From Toxotes chatareus (lineage: Eukaryota > Chordata > Actinopteri > Toxotidae): 64,000 nt of DNA. A model generated the notes under the pieces. The model did no database searches. It had not been told where the DNA came from and saw only the letters and a list, made by a program, of their open reading frames with translations. Position 1 is the stretch's first letter; every line of letters begins with the position of its first letter. The DNA is taken from NCBI GenBank assembly GCA_016801885.1, contig CM028894.1:12289741-12353740 (forward strand). Reading direction: 5' to 3'. Positions 1 to 13,700 of this stretch are shown here, in pieces. A program made the position numbers and the translations under genes.

Positions 1-3000
1 TAGCACCCCGGCGGGCACGGCAGAGGGGCTGCGAACCGACAAGGAGGAGCATCTGTCGGATTCAGGACCGAGGGAGGTGTCGCTGGAAGACACGATGGTG
101 AAATGGGAGGAAAAGGACCAGATTGTGTCGGTTTTTGTGGTTACATTCAATACCAGATCAGGTGGGGTATAGAATATGCAATGGAATTATCAATGCCAGA
201 TCAAATAAACACAACATGTCTGAAGGAAAAATAGAAAGAATAATGTTTATAGACAGGAAAGGGGGGGAAACAGATGAAGCCTGCCTCGTCTAATACAGCC
301 GATTGAGATCATTCTGCCTGACGCCCAGAATGATCAGCGCATGTTTATACCAAGTCTGCAGACCCTTCTCCTACAGGTGTGGCTTTTTCTGACCTGGCTA
401 TAAGTTTGGAGACATCATTAAAAGCCATGTCATCCTCTGCAGCCTATCTACAGCTCAGACATGTCAAAACGGATGAGTTCTGTGATGGAAATCAATCAGC
501 TGCTGGTTTTCTGCAGAGCAGGCTTATACATTTTTAATGAGGGGCATTTTGAAGACAGGGTGAGCCCCCTGTGAAACAGCAGCCAATCAGTATACTTACA
601 ATTTAAGAATCACAGGATTTAATGTTTCAAAATGTGAGAGGAAACCTGACTTAATAGCACCACAGGAGATGCCCTGCAGGGTGGAGCTGGGAGCCTCACG
701 GTTTTGCAAAATGTCAGACTGACATGAGACCAGGTGAATAGGGTGATGAACAGGTTACAGTGATGCTTTTTTTTTTTTTTTTTTTAAATATTTGTTCAGT
801 TAAAGGGTAATAGAAGATCATAAATACACCACTTACAGTATGTCACACAGTCTGTACGGGGCTTCGAGGGAAAGGCACCAATTTGAAGAAAACGAATGAG
901 ACTCCAGGTAGATTAGTCTACCTGATACATCACATTAGTCTGATACATCACATATCAAAGCAAATCATCCTGTCTGTCTGTACAGAAAATACCTTTGATC
1001 AGTACTTAGCACTGCAGGATACTTAAAGCACAATACTTAAAGTCAATAACAGCTGTCAAATGGGCAGTAGAGCATCTTTGGTGTTCAGCTGCAGGTGGCT
1101 TACGGTCTCAGTGGATGACACCGACCTGTAGCCTTAATTTAATGAGCAATATATTTCTTCAGAAAGTCCACTGGCTGCGACATGTGGCTAATGATTAGTT
1201 TGAAAGCTGCTATGTCTGAGTCACCTTCTCCCTTTCCCTGCTCCTATCAGACCGTATTTGCTCAGCTGCTGCTCAAGCGTCACAGCTCAGCCGACACATA
1301 ATGAATTCCCAAGAATGCAGTCGAGCTGTGTCACTGTTGTTTCATGTACATGGAATGTCAATAATATATTTACAGTCTGTTCCTGTATCAGTGTTTGTCT
1401 GCTTGTTATTATCTCTTTTTTTGTGTGTGTGGGTGTCATAGGAAACATGCTGGAGTGGTGTCTGCCCAAAGACATGGACCTGGAGGGAGTGGAGTTCAAA
1501 GCCATCGCCAGCGGCTCCCACCGAGTCTCCACAGACTTCATGTAAGTGCATGTGTGTGTGTGCATAGAACCAAGTGGAGGAAGCTAATAGTGAGTATTAG
1601 GATGCAGCCTCATGACTCCCTCCTGGCAGGACAGAGCGACACATAGTGTTGCCTGGCAAAATAAAAAAAAAAAAAAGCACAGCCATCTGGCAGCGTCCTT
1701 GCTTTTCTTGACTCATGGCTTCGTCTGTCTCCCTCTCATCCTTCTCCCCTGCATCTACAGCTACTTCCGGAAGGGCTGCTACTTTGGCCTGGCCTGCTTT
1801 GCCAACATGGCGGTGGAGAGCACGGTGGAGAGGGGGGCGAGGATGAAGTCGGTAGGGATCCTGTCTCCTTCCTACACCCTGCTCTATCGCTACATGAGCT
1901 TCCTGGAGCACCAGGTCAGGTAAGAGCAGCTGGTTTGTTCAGCAGAGAAGTCTGCTTATGTGCACAGGTGCTCCGTGCGTTTTCCCCCCTGTGCTGAACA
2001 GAGATGCTAAAAAAAACGGAAACTTCAGCTATTTCAGTGTCAGGGCTTTTTGTCTCTTACTAGTCCAGTTCCTCTTCTCCTGTCCCTCAACTCAAAAAGA
2101 CAACTTTCGCACTTTCTCTCTCTGAAAACCCTGATCTCCTCCAGCAACACTTCACCTCCATTATCCTTTGACCCTGATTAATACTTTCTCTGGTGCGGAC
2201 AGGCCTGTGTACTTCAGTGTTACATCTGAAGTTCTGTCACACTTCCTCCTCAGCAGCCCTTTGAACACAGCTCTCTATATTCAGTCCCTCTTTCTCTCCC
2301 CTTTCCCTGGTCCTCTTCACTTCCCCCTCCACAGTTCCCACTCTCTGGCATCTCCTGGCCTCCAGTCATGCAGCGGTCATGCTCCTTTACTCATCATTCC
2401 CCACGTAGCTTGCTCCAGATTCCCCATCTGCTGACTGCTATGGCAGTCGTCTGCTTCTTATATAAAGGGCTTTTTGTTGGTCATGAGGTGATTAAGATAT
2501 TAAGGAATTTATGGATCCCGTTCCCCCTTTTTCTCTCCGTCTCTCCGTCCCTCCCTTTCTGATTTCAAGCCTGTTATTTGTCTCTTGGCACTTGCAGCTC
2601 ATGCAGGAACTCATTGGTTTTACAGAGAAATGCTAATTATGCTAACAAGGGTAGAAATGATAAAGGGAGATGTGTCTAGGTGTCGGATTTGAAGGTTTGA
2701 ATTCTGTTCTGCAGGATGCACTGTCAGGATATTTTATAAACATATGGTTTAGAGATGTGAGATGTCACCTTAGGCTCTTCAAAACTGTGATGGCAAGTAT
2801 CACTATATTTTCACATTTTATAGGCCAAACAAATAACAGTTAGTTGCACCCCTGACTTGATTAATTTAGCTGAATATAAGTAACAAATCCTTTGTAGCCA
2901 TAGTCTGAGTGTAGCAGCGTTTGGGCAGCTCTTTTTCCTCTGTACTTTGGTGGCATCATTTTTCTCAGACTAACATCCAGGCCACTGCATATGGATGAAA

Positions 3001-5520
3001 GTTTAATTCAGTCCAGTCTGTTGTTGCTGAATGATGGTTTCCAAGCCGCAGACATATTCATTTGTATCACAAAGGGCTGCAGCTGATCATTTGTTTCACA
3101 AAACACTGTCTGCATTAATTAGTAACTGTTCACCACATGCATACCTCATTTTTCTTCTCTGTTTTAAAACCTAAATGGACCGTGTAACTGCAGCTTGTTG
3201 ATGTTTGTATTGTGTGTATAGTACACGTAGCACTTTCTGCTCATTGTTTTTATCCCCATTCTTTCATGTTATTGTGCCTTTTGATATCTTTGGATGTTAT
3301 TTTTGTCCCCCGCCCCAGGCTCCAGCTCCAGTCCCCAGGCCACTACTCTCCTCTAGAGGCCTTCTATGAGGACAAGAGAGCGCTCCTGCCCCCCAGTGGA
3401 GATGGTGTTGTTACTGCATGTCCAGTCAACGCCTGGGGAGCAGCAATCAACCACAGCATGCACCCTGAGATGAAGGTGGGAGGGAAATTTTCCATCTCGA
3501 TTTCAGCTATGCCAGCTGGTGTCTCTGACTGAAGTGTGTCTTACTCTATGTTACTCAGTAACTTTGTGTGTCTGTGTGTGTTTGAATACCTGTGGACCAG
3601 ATCACCCACCCTGCAGGCTGCATGTCCCAGTTCATCCGCTTCTTTGGGGAGCAGATCATGGTTCTGTGGAAACTGGCTCTCCTCCGCAGACGCATCCTCA
3701 TCTTCTCCCCTCCTCCCGTGGGTGTGGTCTGCTACAGGGGTGAGAAACGTGGAAAGAAATCGTTTCACATTTTGGGAATTATGTGCATTCGCTTTCTTGC
3801 CTAGAGTGAGATGAGAACATTGATACCACTCTCATATCTATCTGTTCAGTATGAAGGTTGAGCCAGAGAACTCTTAGCTTAGCTTAGCACAAAGACTGGA
3901 AGCAGGTGGAAACAGCTAGCCTGGCTCTGTCCAAACGGAGTGAAGTTAATGCAGACTGTTCCAAACTTTTGTTGATTACTCACAAACCTTCTGTACAAAG
4001 GCAGTGTCAGAACAGACTGTCACTACACCCTCTGATGCTTTATTAGGACAATACTGGACTGCAGCAAGTAGGACTGTGTACTGCTATGAGAACAACAAGT
4101 AGATTCCTTGGTTTTTAAATCTCTGAGACACTGAATGATGTAAATTTGAATAACAACTTGATAAATGGAGGTGTTCTAAAACTCCTGACAGCGTAGCGTA
4201 CATGCAGTTCCCTTTCCAGCTGTATCAGTGTTTGACAGCCCACACGTCAAACACACATTCACATCCCGTGTTCCTCTCTTTCTCTCCCACACTCGTGCAT
4301 CATTTTTCTTATTTGGCCCTCCACCCCCTCTCAGTGTACTGCTGCTGTTGCCTGGCAAACATCTCCATCCCCGGGGTCAGCGTGGCTGTGCCTGAGTTCC
4401 ACCCCTTCTTCTATGTCAATGTGGCTGACATCAGCGCCCTGGAGAACGAGCTCTCCTATGTAGCGTGTAAGTGGACGCTAGAAGCAGGCTTAAGCTTTTG
4501 TGAACAGACCCACTGACAAAGGACTGTTTGCTTTAACATACATCTTTCGTAGGTGTGACTAGTATCACACAGAATTTTAGAGATCCTGTGTGTGTTCGTA
4601 CGTTTAGGTACTACTGAGAAGATCTTTGAGGAGAAGAAGGATCTCTACGATGTGTATGTAGACAATCAGAATGTAAAAACCTACAGAGACGGCCTGAAGC
4701 CTCTGCTCCGCCTCAGTACCGCAGACCGGGAGAAGTATCGCAAACTCACAGAGCAGAGGTAGGTACAACAACAGGTCCACTGCTTAAAGTTCACTCTGAT
4801 TATCAAGGTAAGAAAATAGGTTAAGACTGTTGATATTCTATATTTGTATTAAATCCCATAAAAGCCAAGAATCACAGTACAACAACCTCAAGTATACATT
4901 ATATGTCATGTATGTCTGGTAGGTTTTCATAGGAACTGGTAGAATTAAAGTGTGTGTCTGCGGGTGTGTGTGTGTGTGTAGGCAAATGTTGCTGTACTCC
5001 CAGGAGGAGAATGGAGACTGTGTGTCCAGTGAAGAGGATCTCTTTATTCTGTAAGTACAACATGATTCATTGAACCAGGCAGTGGAGTGGTAACTACTGA
5101 GGAACCACTTGAAATAACTTGTTCTTTTTATGACAGTCATCGCTGTGACAATTTGGAAACTTAAAATTAATTCAAAGAGGTAATGAGCCCGACAGAATCC
5201 CCAGACCTCCCTCTCTCTCTCTCCCTCCCATCAGTCATCTCAGTTATCACGTCCCACAGAGTGCAGATTTGATTTGTGCTGATTTGCGCTGACTCACCTG
5301 CTTTCTCACTCCCAACTTTTCCAGGTTTTTCCTGGAGCAGAACAACCGAATTTTCCAGACCCTGAGCGAAGTGGCGGGGAGCCCCGATCCCACTTTGACG
5401 CAGGAGAGTGTGAGAGCCATGGGTCTGGATCCGCATGGAGACAGGCTCTTTCTGCTCCACCTGCTGGAGATTTATGGCTACGACACCCTGCTGGTGTCAG
5501 AGCAGCTCTGCTGCAGCTGA
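1..5520 (+). CDS. dennd11: DENN domain-containing protein 11 (LCHN), 3' nine exons, 5' truncated by window
   Basis: Exons read as <1-161, 1442-1541, 1761-1919, 3319-3475, 3601-3739, 4335-4466, 4608-4758, 4982-5050 and 5325-5520. They join in one frame to a TGA, giving 420 residues; the human protein is about 455, so only the extreme N terminus is missing. Recognisable stretches include [82 protein letters not shown], a four-cysteine YCCCCLAN segment and [13 protein letters not shown], all typical of vertebrate DENND11. The family is a divergent DENN protein, thought to act as a guanine nucleotide exchange factor for Rab-type GTPases; its neuronal role (LCHN) is known from the family, not seen here. 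It is convergent with the FGD gene to its right. Intron 5 holds a repeat fragment (see 3745-3945). Confidence 0.93.
3745..3945 (+). repeat. Teleost interspersed repeat fragment
   Basis: In dennd11 intron 5, the stretch from TTTTGGGAATTATGTGCATT through CTTTCTTGCC, TTAGCTTAGCTTAGC and AAACAGCTAGCCTGGCTCTG matches a short repeat I recognise from many teleost genomes. A second, shorter and more diverged piece sits in mapk11 intron 1 at 26645-26725. I recognise the family by sight only and do not assign it to a named class; ends are approximate. Confidence 0.6.
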
Positions 5521-7630
5521 GACTCAGCAGACGGTTAGTTTTTCTGCTTGTCATCACTGCTGGTTTTAAAAGGGAGTTGATTTGCCTTGAGCCGACTCTG
5601 TGTGCCGCACTGCTGGCTTCTTGGGAGTCTTCGGGACCGTTTGAGCCTCCAGAAATTTCTCTGGTTTAACTTCTTCGTTGTACTTCTCCCCGTCCTTCTT
5701 TTAATCACCGTGGTTCTGCTCCCTCACAACCTGATGGGCAAGAGCAACAATAACAGTCAGCTCCAGTGAGTAATGTGATCAGTCCTGCTCGATAAAGCGT
5801 CACTGCTGAGATGGATTTCTCACTCCACAGCAGGATTAATTCTTCTCGAGGAATGTACAGTACTGGGGACATTAAGTTGAACGGCAGAGCAGAAGACTTC
5901 TTCTGAGATCAAATTAGGGGTTTGGAGATTTTCAGCAAACAAAAAGTGTACTGATGATTAATGTATGAAAGTGAAAGAGAGGTAGCTTTTCTGTAAATAA
6001 TCCCAATTCTCTCCTTTGTGTACAGTGTGTCAGCGTATGTGTGATACGGGGTCCGACTCTCTGCCAGTGTTGCTTATCCTTTGATCAAGTGCTGGATTTT
6101 AAACATCCCATTATAAGCCTCTATATCCAAATCAGGGCCTCCTTTCTTGAAATGTGTCAATACAAGCAGGTCAAACCGCCTTTGTCTTCTAGAGCCATGT
6201 CTGTAACCACTGCTGTTTAAGTGGGAAACGACCAGTTGATGGATTTGGCCCATTCAGTATTTCCATTTAATGTAAAAACTGAAGATATTGTTTGTTGGTT
6301 TGTTTTTGCCTATGCTGAAACCAAATCAGATTTTCAAAGGATGTCCAACAGGCAAAGACATATAGAAACAGATGGCTTGTATGTTTTCTGATCATCAGCT
6401 GGACCTGTATTTCAAAATAAGCTGTTACACAAATAGTCTGAACACTATTTAAAATTTTATGCTTTTGTCAAAGGTCCAATTATCTTATCAGATTTGCTGT
6501 CAACAGAAAGACAGACAGCGAGTTGACTCACGTCTTCAGTAGATTTTCTCATTTTTAACTGCAGAAGGAAAGGGTTTAGACACAAGTCTGTACCTATAAA
6601 AGATCATTTCAGTTTCTCCCACAGAAAAACAGGAAGGTATCTTAACGTGTGATGTTTCTACAGGAGGCAACATGTGACTTAAAAGAAACAAGATCATGAT
6701 CAAGTTTCTTTGTTTTTGCGAGATGAAGTGAGAAACTTAAAGCGGCTATAATCCATGTTTTATCAAATGACAATGTGAAAACAATGTGACAGTGTGAAAG
6801 GCGTCAGCTGTGGTGACGAACCTACGGAGAACTGTCGTCTGAATCTGGAGCCGGTTTCAGCTCAATGCTGTTCTAGCTGTTCAACATTTTTCACCAGTTA
6901 CCTGCTAACTTCATGTCTGCTGTTTAGTGCTGTATAGGTGCCTCACATTCTAAATACAACAATGCTGGGAATGTAGTTGCTGAGAACAGTGAGACTGAGC
7001 CATAGAGTAAACATCCCGTAAACCCATGACTAGAGAAGAAGCTCAAAAGCTCCACAGAGCATCAGAGATTTGTGATAATTCTCTGCGGGTTTGTCAGAAA
7101 CAGCAGCTCCTTTCACATTACAGGTGGTCATCTGATTTATGTCAGTATAAAAAAAAAAAAAATTATTAATGCAGCTTCAAGAACAACAAGATAGTTTGTA
7201 TTAGGGTACATCCCAAGTCATTTTCCGTTTTACAGTGATCATTTTAATCCGTTTAATTTTTTTTATTTTTTATTCTGTTTATTTAGTGTGTTTATGTTGT
7301 TTAGCTGTAATGTTTTCTGAGTGTAAATATTCAACTGCTGTAATTATGTGTGAAGAAATGGGATCAGTTGAATGTGTTTTATAAGACAGTTATGATCCCG
7401 CTGAGCCTCTGTGTGTCACTGGAATCCTCATGCAGTCATGCGTTCAGCTGTCCACTGTAAGACAACACCTTTAAGCATCTTTTCCTGCCACATCACACGG
7501 CACCTTAGACAACCTGTACAGAGCAAACATCCTGGTAGTTGAAGGGATAGTCTGACTCGTGTTAAAACACTATCACTTTATTTATTTTACTGTAAACCAT
7601 TTCAGAAATAAAGTGCACAGCCACTTGTAA
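5521..7630 (+). other. dennd11 3' untranslated region and poly(A) signal
   Basis: About 2.1 kb of AT-rich non-coding sequence follows the stop codon. The first good poly(A) signal with a plausible downstream context is AATAAA at 7607-7612. No long reading frame, splice signal or RNA gene is visible here. A poly-A run lies at 7149-7162 and a T-rich stretch near 7255-7275. Assigning the whole stretch to one 3'UTR is inference. Confidence 0.5.
7577..7586 (-). terminator. Overlapping poly(A) signals for the FGD gene
   Basis: On the minus strand, overlapping AATAAA motifs (TTTATTTATT on the plus strand) lie about 140 bases past the FGD stop codon. They sit just inside the presumed dennd11 3' end, so the two transcripts would overlap tail to tail. 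This is a motif call only. Confidence 0.5.
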
Positions 7631-7726
7631 AAGAAAACACAGGTCTCAGTTCTGATTTTCATTTCTAGATTTCATTCATTTAAAATACGTAGCTCAAAGC
7701 TATTGTCTTAAACATCAGTGAAACGC

Positions 7727-10700
7727 TCAGGAGTGGTTTTCCTTGTTGCCATTGATGCTAAATTCCTCACCACTAGAGACACTTCCATCACTGACGTTAC
7801 CGTTAAAGCCACATCTGGAGCCACTGGCGGTGACGTCAGAGCCAGCCAGCGTGCACGCTGGGATCCTGCCTGTCACAGCAACTTTCAGAGCAGCCAGCCA
7901 GCGCTGTTTCAGGTCCAGACCATCACAGGAGAAAGTGTGGGTGGTTTTGGACTGACCTAAAAAGAAACAGGGCTGACCCTGCAGCTCCTGAGGGGAATCC
8001 TCCACAGTGCAGCCCAGCAGGGGTATGACAGACAGGTGCTTCACATCCTGGATTTGCGGGGGGGGTGAAAGGGAGAGGAGGAGGATGCAAAGACTGAAGC
8101 AGTGCTGAAGTATGTGGAAATACAACACTTGTCTTTTTTGTTCTTTAACTTCTCACCTACAGCATCAGTATATGTAGCAAGACACTGAGAGGTAATGCTA
8201 CACTAAACAAAGCCTAAGAGAATGTACTGTACTGACGAGCTCATGACAACAAAATCATGAGGATTTCAAAGAATATTCTGGTCTGTGGACATTTTTGTAA
8301 AATACAATGATTTCACTCTATTTCATTCAAAAAAACTGTAGCTACGTTGCTGCCCTTTTTCTGTGGCCCTCAATCTGTTTGTGCAGTTGTTTGCACAACA
8401 GCTCCTCACAATTTTAGTAGAGCTTCCCTTTTTTTTTCCATGTGAGTGCAGGATGCCAGATGCTGACTGTTTTTTTTTTTTTCTTTGCATGTTTGCCAGT
8501 CAGGGGGGAGGGACTGTGGCAACATCTGTGCACAACAGCATCACATGCGTACCACACGCTATCATCCAAAGTATGTGGCATCGCTACTCAAGGTTTGAAA
8601 ATTAAATGCAATGGTAGGTTTACAAAATACATTCAACAATAATATATGAGACATTTTCTAATCACAGAGATCCCTACCTGTGGAAGAGCATACAGGCAGA
8701 GAACTGGAGGCTCGGTCCTTGTGATAATGGACCACACTCGTTGCCAGGTCTTGGGATTGTCGCCATACTGCAGGAAGCCACTCATTACACTGTCACTGGA
8801 CACTGGAGATGCCTCAGACTGAGAGACAGCACAAGAAAAGAGAATGTTAAAGACTTACATTCTTGTTATGATGCATTTTATAATCCTAAAAGGAGACTTC
8901 ACAAATTCTCTGCAGAACATACGGTACCACACCTACTAATGTCAGCTTTACATAAAAGAAAAAGGGTGTTTAGTTGGTTTTATCCACTGCTGCCCCTGTT
9001 GCATCGGAGACAGATTATCCTTATGACTGCATTTAGTGTAAGTAAATTACAAATGTGTATTAATCATGAAAGTTTGATAAACAGGAAAAAAATCTGCAAG
9101 TTTATAAGGAACACACATAGCTAAACCTTTGTTATAATCTTTAAACTTTAGGAAAGAAAAAGGCATACCTCCAGCATTCTTCTCTTCTTGCCCTCCACCC
9201 TGTCTCCTCTCTGATCAGTCAGGATGGAGTAACAGGTTTTACACACTTTGTTTAGCTTGTTGCCATCGTACTCTAGAGCCACTTTGTTGTCTGAACACTT
9301 CCAGCACACGACCTGGTAGAGCAGAGAAAACACCACTGCCGAATTGTTCTCTGGTAAAATGAGCTGATGTGTTGCGTTTACAGTACAAATACTTTGTTCA
9401 CTCACACATCCACAGGCTCGGCAGTGATGTCTTCTTCTCGTGAGAGCGTTGAAAGGCTCTTGGCACGTCATACACACGGTCACCTCGTTGTCCCTGATCC
9501 AGCGAGGGGCGCGTCGGCCAAGTTCTTTCGCCTGTAAAAGATACACTCGTCACAACCGGGATGTTTAATAGTGTTACAGCATTTTATGAACAGATTATCA
9601 ATACACACAATCTCCTTCTGATCATATTTTTCATTTCATTTCATTTTTCATTAAACTTACTGGTTCTTCTATGTTCAGCTCCTTAGAAGCCAATTTGAAG
9701 GTTTCATTTTTCTTCTGAAACACATCAGTGGCTTCCTGAATCACCTGGATACAGGACAAAAGAGACTGTATTTACAAAAAAAGGACACACACACACACAC
9801 AAGATTTAATGTGAAGCACCAAACGATAAATAAAACTACCCTGGTACCTTTATCCACTCATCTCGGTCTTGTTCAGAGCTTAAAAAAAAAGAAGAAACAC
9901 AATAATTACATTTAAAGTGGAAATCAGATTGATGCACTGAATGTTCACTTTGATGAAGTTTAATAACACAAGATGGTTATATTCACAGAGGCAACAGTAA
10001 CAAGAAAATCAGCTAAACACACTTTACAGCTAGAATGGACTCAGATTGTTGAACTGCATCACCACATACATATAAACACAAAACTGTGGAATACGCATCA
10101 TTTAAGTCTCATAATTTTAGAAAAGTCTTCTAGAAGAGTTCCTGGATGTGAACCTGGATCAGCACCAAAACCATGGTTCTTGGTCTAACATTCCAAATTT
10201 CACAGAAATCTATTATGGTTTGTTTTTTTTATATGGTCCAACAAGGAACATAAATAGAAAGGGATAAAAATTCACACCTGACAGTAGGAAACATATAGCC
10301 CACATGTACTGCACACACACAAACACACCTTGCCTGCAGCTCGAGGGTCCTCTCCTTTCCCGAGACCTGAAAGGTGTATGGGTGGTCTTCATTGGTAGTC
10401 TTCTGCACCTGCATGTCGTCCACTCCAATCCTGCACCGAACAGTAAAACGCTGCCCAACTAGGCTGAACTTTGGAGTGCAGCACAGCAGAAAGTTGTTGA
10501 ACTGTGGAGCAAATCGTTTAAAATAAAAGGTTCACTTTACAAGCTGTCATCCATACTGCATTCATAATTTATGATGCCCTTAGCTAGGCTGACTTTAAAG
10601 ATCACAAAAACCCAAAGAGGAAGTGTGTCGCCACTGGTTCTAACCAGGAACAGGTGTCTCTCCATTGCGGATGTGTTCCTGGCAGCAAGCTTGAGCAGGC

Positions 10701-13700
10701 GACCTTCTCTGAGAAATTCATTGGTCGGATTGACCACTTCCTCCTCTCCAACCATCTCGTAGATCTCCAGCAGCCGCTTCAGGCTCTCCTACAGGCAAAG
10801 AAAGGTGGTGATCAAACACTGAAACTATGTATGTATGGACACAATCACAGTTGTTCCCACACATACAATTCAAAACAAAAAAAAATGGACAAGATGTCAG
10901 AATAGTTGAAAACCATGTTCTTAGGATCACTTTGGCCACATAATTCAATTTATGTGCTGTGTAAAGGTGATTAAGTCTCACTTAGAACAATGGTTAGTGA
11001 TGTGGCATGTTATAGCAACGTACAGCTTTGTGGATGGCGCTGTTTGAGTGGGTGGCTGCCATGGAAATAGTCTGCAAGGACTCTGGGGGAGGAGACAAAG
11101 GAAGGGTTCCACACTGATGAACACAGACATGATGAGCTTTCAGGGACAGACGGGCACTTTATGAGACACACTGGAGGTGCACATGGTAAAGAGATCACTA
11201 GACTGAGATAAAGACAGTGGTACAGTATTCTTACTGTGAGCAAGCTCATAGTCTGGGTTATCCTCAGGCAGTTTCTTCAGATAATCCCTCAGCAGCATTT
11301 CGTAACGTGGAACCCTCTGCACCGGTTCCAACATGTGGTGTTGCAGGGTCAGGCTGCCGCACACCTCCTGACTCTGAAACAGGACAACACATACATGACA
11401 CCCTGTTCACACCTTACCCCACCTATTACCTGTTGAAAATGTCTCACCTCTATGTCCTGGAGGATGCTTCTGAAGGCAGAGGAGCGCTCAGTCCAGGTCC
11501 TCACCAGCTCCACGGCCTGGTCAAAGTTCCTGACGTAGTCGGCATACATCCTCAGGAAGGGTGCGTGTTGCAGCAGGACATTACCCAGGCCTGGCCTCTC
11601 ACACCTACATGTGGCAGGAGTTGGAAGGTAAAAGGTCTGACAGACAATGTTACCGTTCTCCTGAATGTTGTCCGTCTTTGTGACATGAACACCCACCAGT
11701 GGCTGATGCAGTTTTCCAGGTCAGGCAACAGGAACTGGCTGTGGAAGGAGTAGATGGAGGAAATATTGGAGAAAATATTTCTTATCACCTCTGGAGGAAA
11801 TGAGCCTCGACCTGCCTCTTCTGTTAGACGTGAGCAGAACACCTGTGGGTGGGAGTCAGACGCAGGACATGCTCGTGAGTTTTACAGTCATCGATCTTCT
11901 ACACAAGAAATGTTCTGTCAAGAACATTAAATCTCTGGCACTGCAGGGAGAAATTCAACTGCCTGAAGAAACAAATACATTAAAATTGGAAAAACAAGCT
12001 CTACTTCATTTTATTATAGACCTATTATTATAGACACTGACCTGGTCTAGCAGGTGGAGGCGAGCTACATAGGCCCTCTCTGTCTGCAGGAGTTCATTGG
12101 CTATCTTATACAATTTCTGCTCCTTGTTCTCTTCCTCTTTGGGCTCGCTTCCCCCTCTCTCCTTCCTCTCATGCTCCACATTTTGTTCACCTATAGACTC
12201 CTCATGAATCCTCCCAGCTTCTGTTGTAGCCTCAATCCACTGGCAGGAAAACTTGGAGCCATATCCTGTGGGTTTTCTGTCTTGTTCCACTTCGTCATTT
12301 ATTCCCTTACCATTTACTACTGGCCAATCTTTCCCCTGCACTGTGCCATTAATGTGTCCTGGGGAATGCTGTTTGACACTGTTTGATAGATGGGCTTCAT
12401 TTGTGGTATAAGTGACTCTATGGTTAGCAGGTGCTTTGATGGCGATGGCAGGCCCATTGCAGTTGGGTGATTGCAGCGGTTTCAGTGGAGAGCGTTCAAC
12501 TTTTTCTGTTGTAATCCTGCAGAAATAAAGTGTAGTCATGATCGAAAATTCAAGTAATGTTCAGAAATAACTGGATTCGATATGCTATACATGCTATGGG
12601 AAGGTACTTAGGTGATAGAGGCAAAGAAATAATCCAAATTAAATGGCCCACCCGCTCTCATCCAAGCAAACGATCAAGTCAGGCACACTCAAAGATTTCC
12701 CTGTCCTCTTCTCTTGTCCTTCCATCTTGCCACTTGGGATTCTGTGCAGCCCTAGCCAGGATCTAGAGTTCTTGGCGGGGCTGTAGCTCCCCACTCTCCA
12801 CTGAACAGGGCTGGGGGTCCGCAGTTTTCCTGTAAGAGGGCTATGGTTTCTTGGGGACAAATTCACAGGGCTGTGCCCTCCTTCCCTCAATGGGCTACAG
12901 TTCTGAATGCTCCTTTTGCCTGGACTCGGAGATCCTAAAACTGGACTGCTGGTTAGATTTGAAATCCCCTGAGCGTGTCTGACAGGGCTGATATGTGATC
13001 CAGACACCCCATTAAAAAAAAAGCTCCCTCCTCCTCTAACAGGACTTGGGGAGTTTTGGCAATTCTGTGCTGGGCTGACACAAAAAACAGAAAGTCCATG
13101 ACTTCTGTTAGGACTCTGGTCTTCCTCTGTGTTGTTAACTCGTTGGGGTTTCAATCTTCCTGTAGTGGGACTGTAGGCCTGATCTTGTCCTGCCCTCACA
13201 GGGCTCTGGAGGTAAGCGGGTTTAGGAGGTACTGCAAGAGATAAACAGTGTGGTCAGCTAATTTGTGATAATAGTTTAATATCGTGCAGGTACGGTTTTG
13301 ACCAAAAAACACACACACACACACACAGTGAAGGTGAGCTGTGGGTTATTTACACTAGTTAACAGAGTAAGAATGGGTAGTATTTATTGTTCAGGTTATG
13401 TAGGCTGCTGGATGTCAGCCTACCTTGTGGTTTCAAAGGTGATCTTTTAGCCGGGCTTGTTTCGTTGCCTTCCTTGGAATTTGGTTCAGATCCACAGACC
13501 CTGTCACAAGCCTGGCCACAGCTGTACGAGCCACACACTCCACTGCTCACTACTAAAACAAACACACTGTTACTTGAACCATGTATACATTTTACCCCTG
13601 TACTGCATGGCTTTGTTTTCTTTTCACAGTTCCTCTTTCACTCTTTAGGCTTTATCACAGTTATACTGGGTGAAATATTTAAACATTAAATGTCAATTCA

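Noticed and set aside
11800..12386. Plus-strand open frames opposite FGD exons
   Set aside because: Antisense shadows of real exons 4 and 5; no splice or protein evidence.
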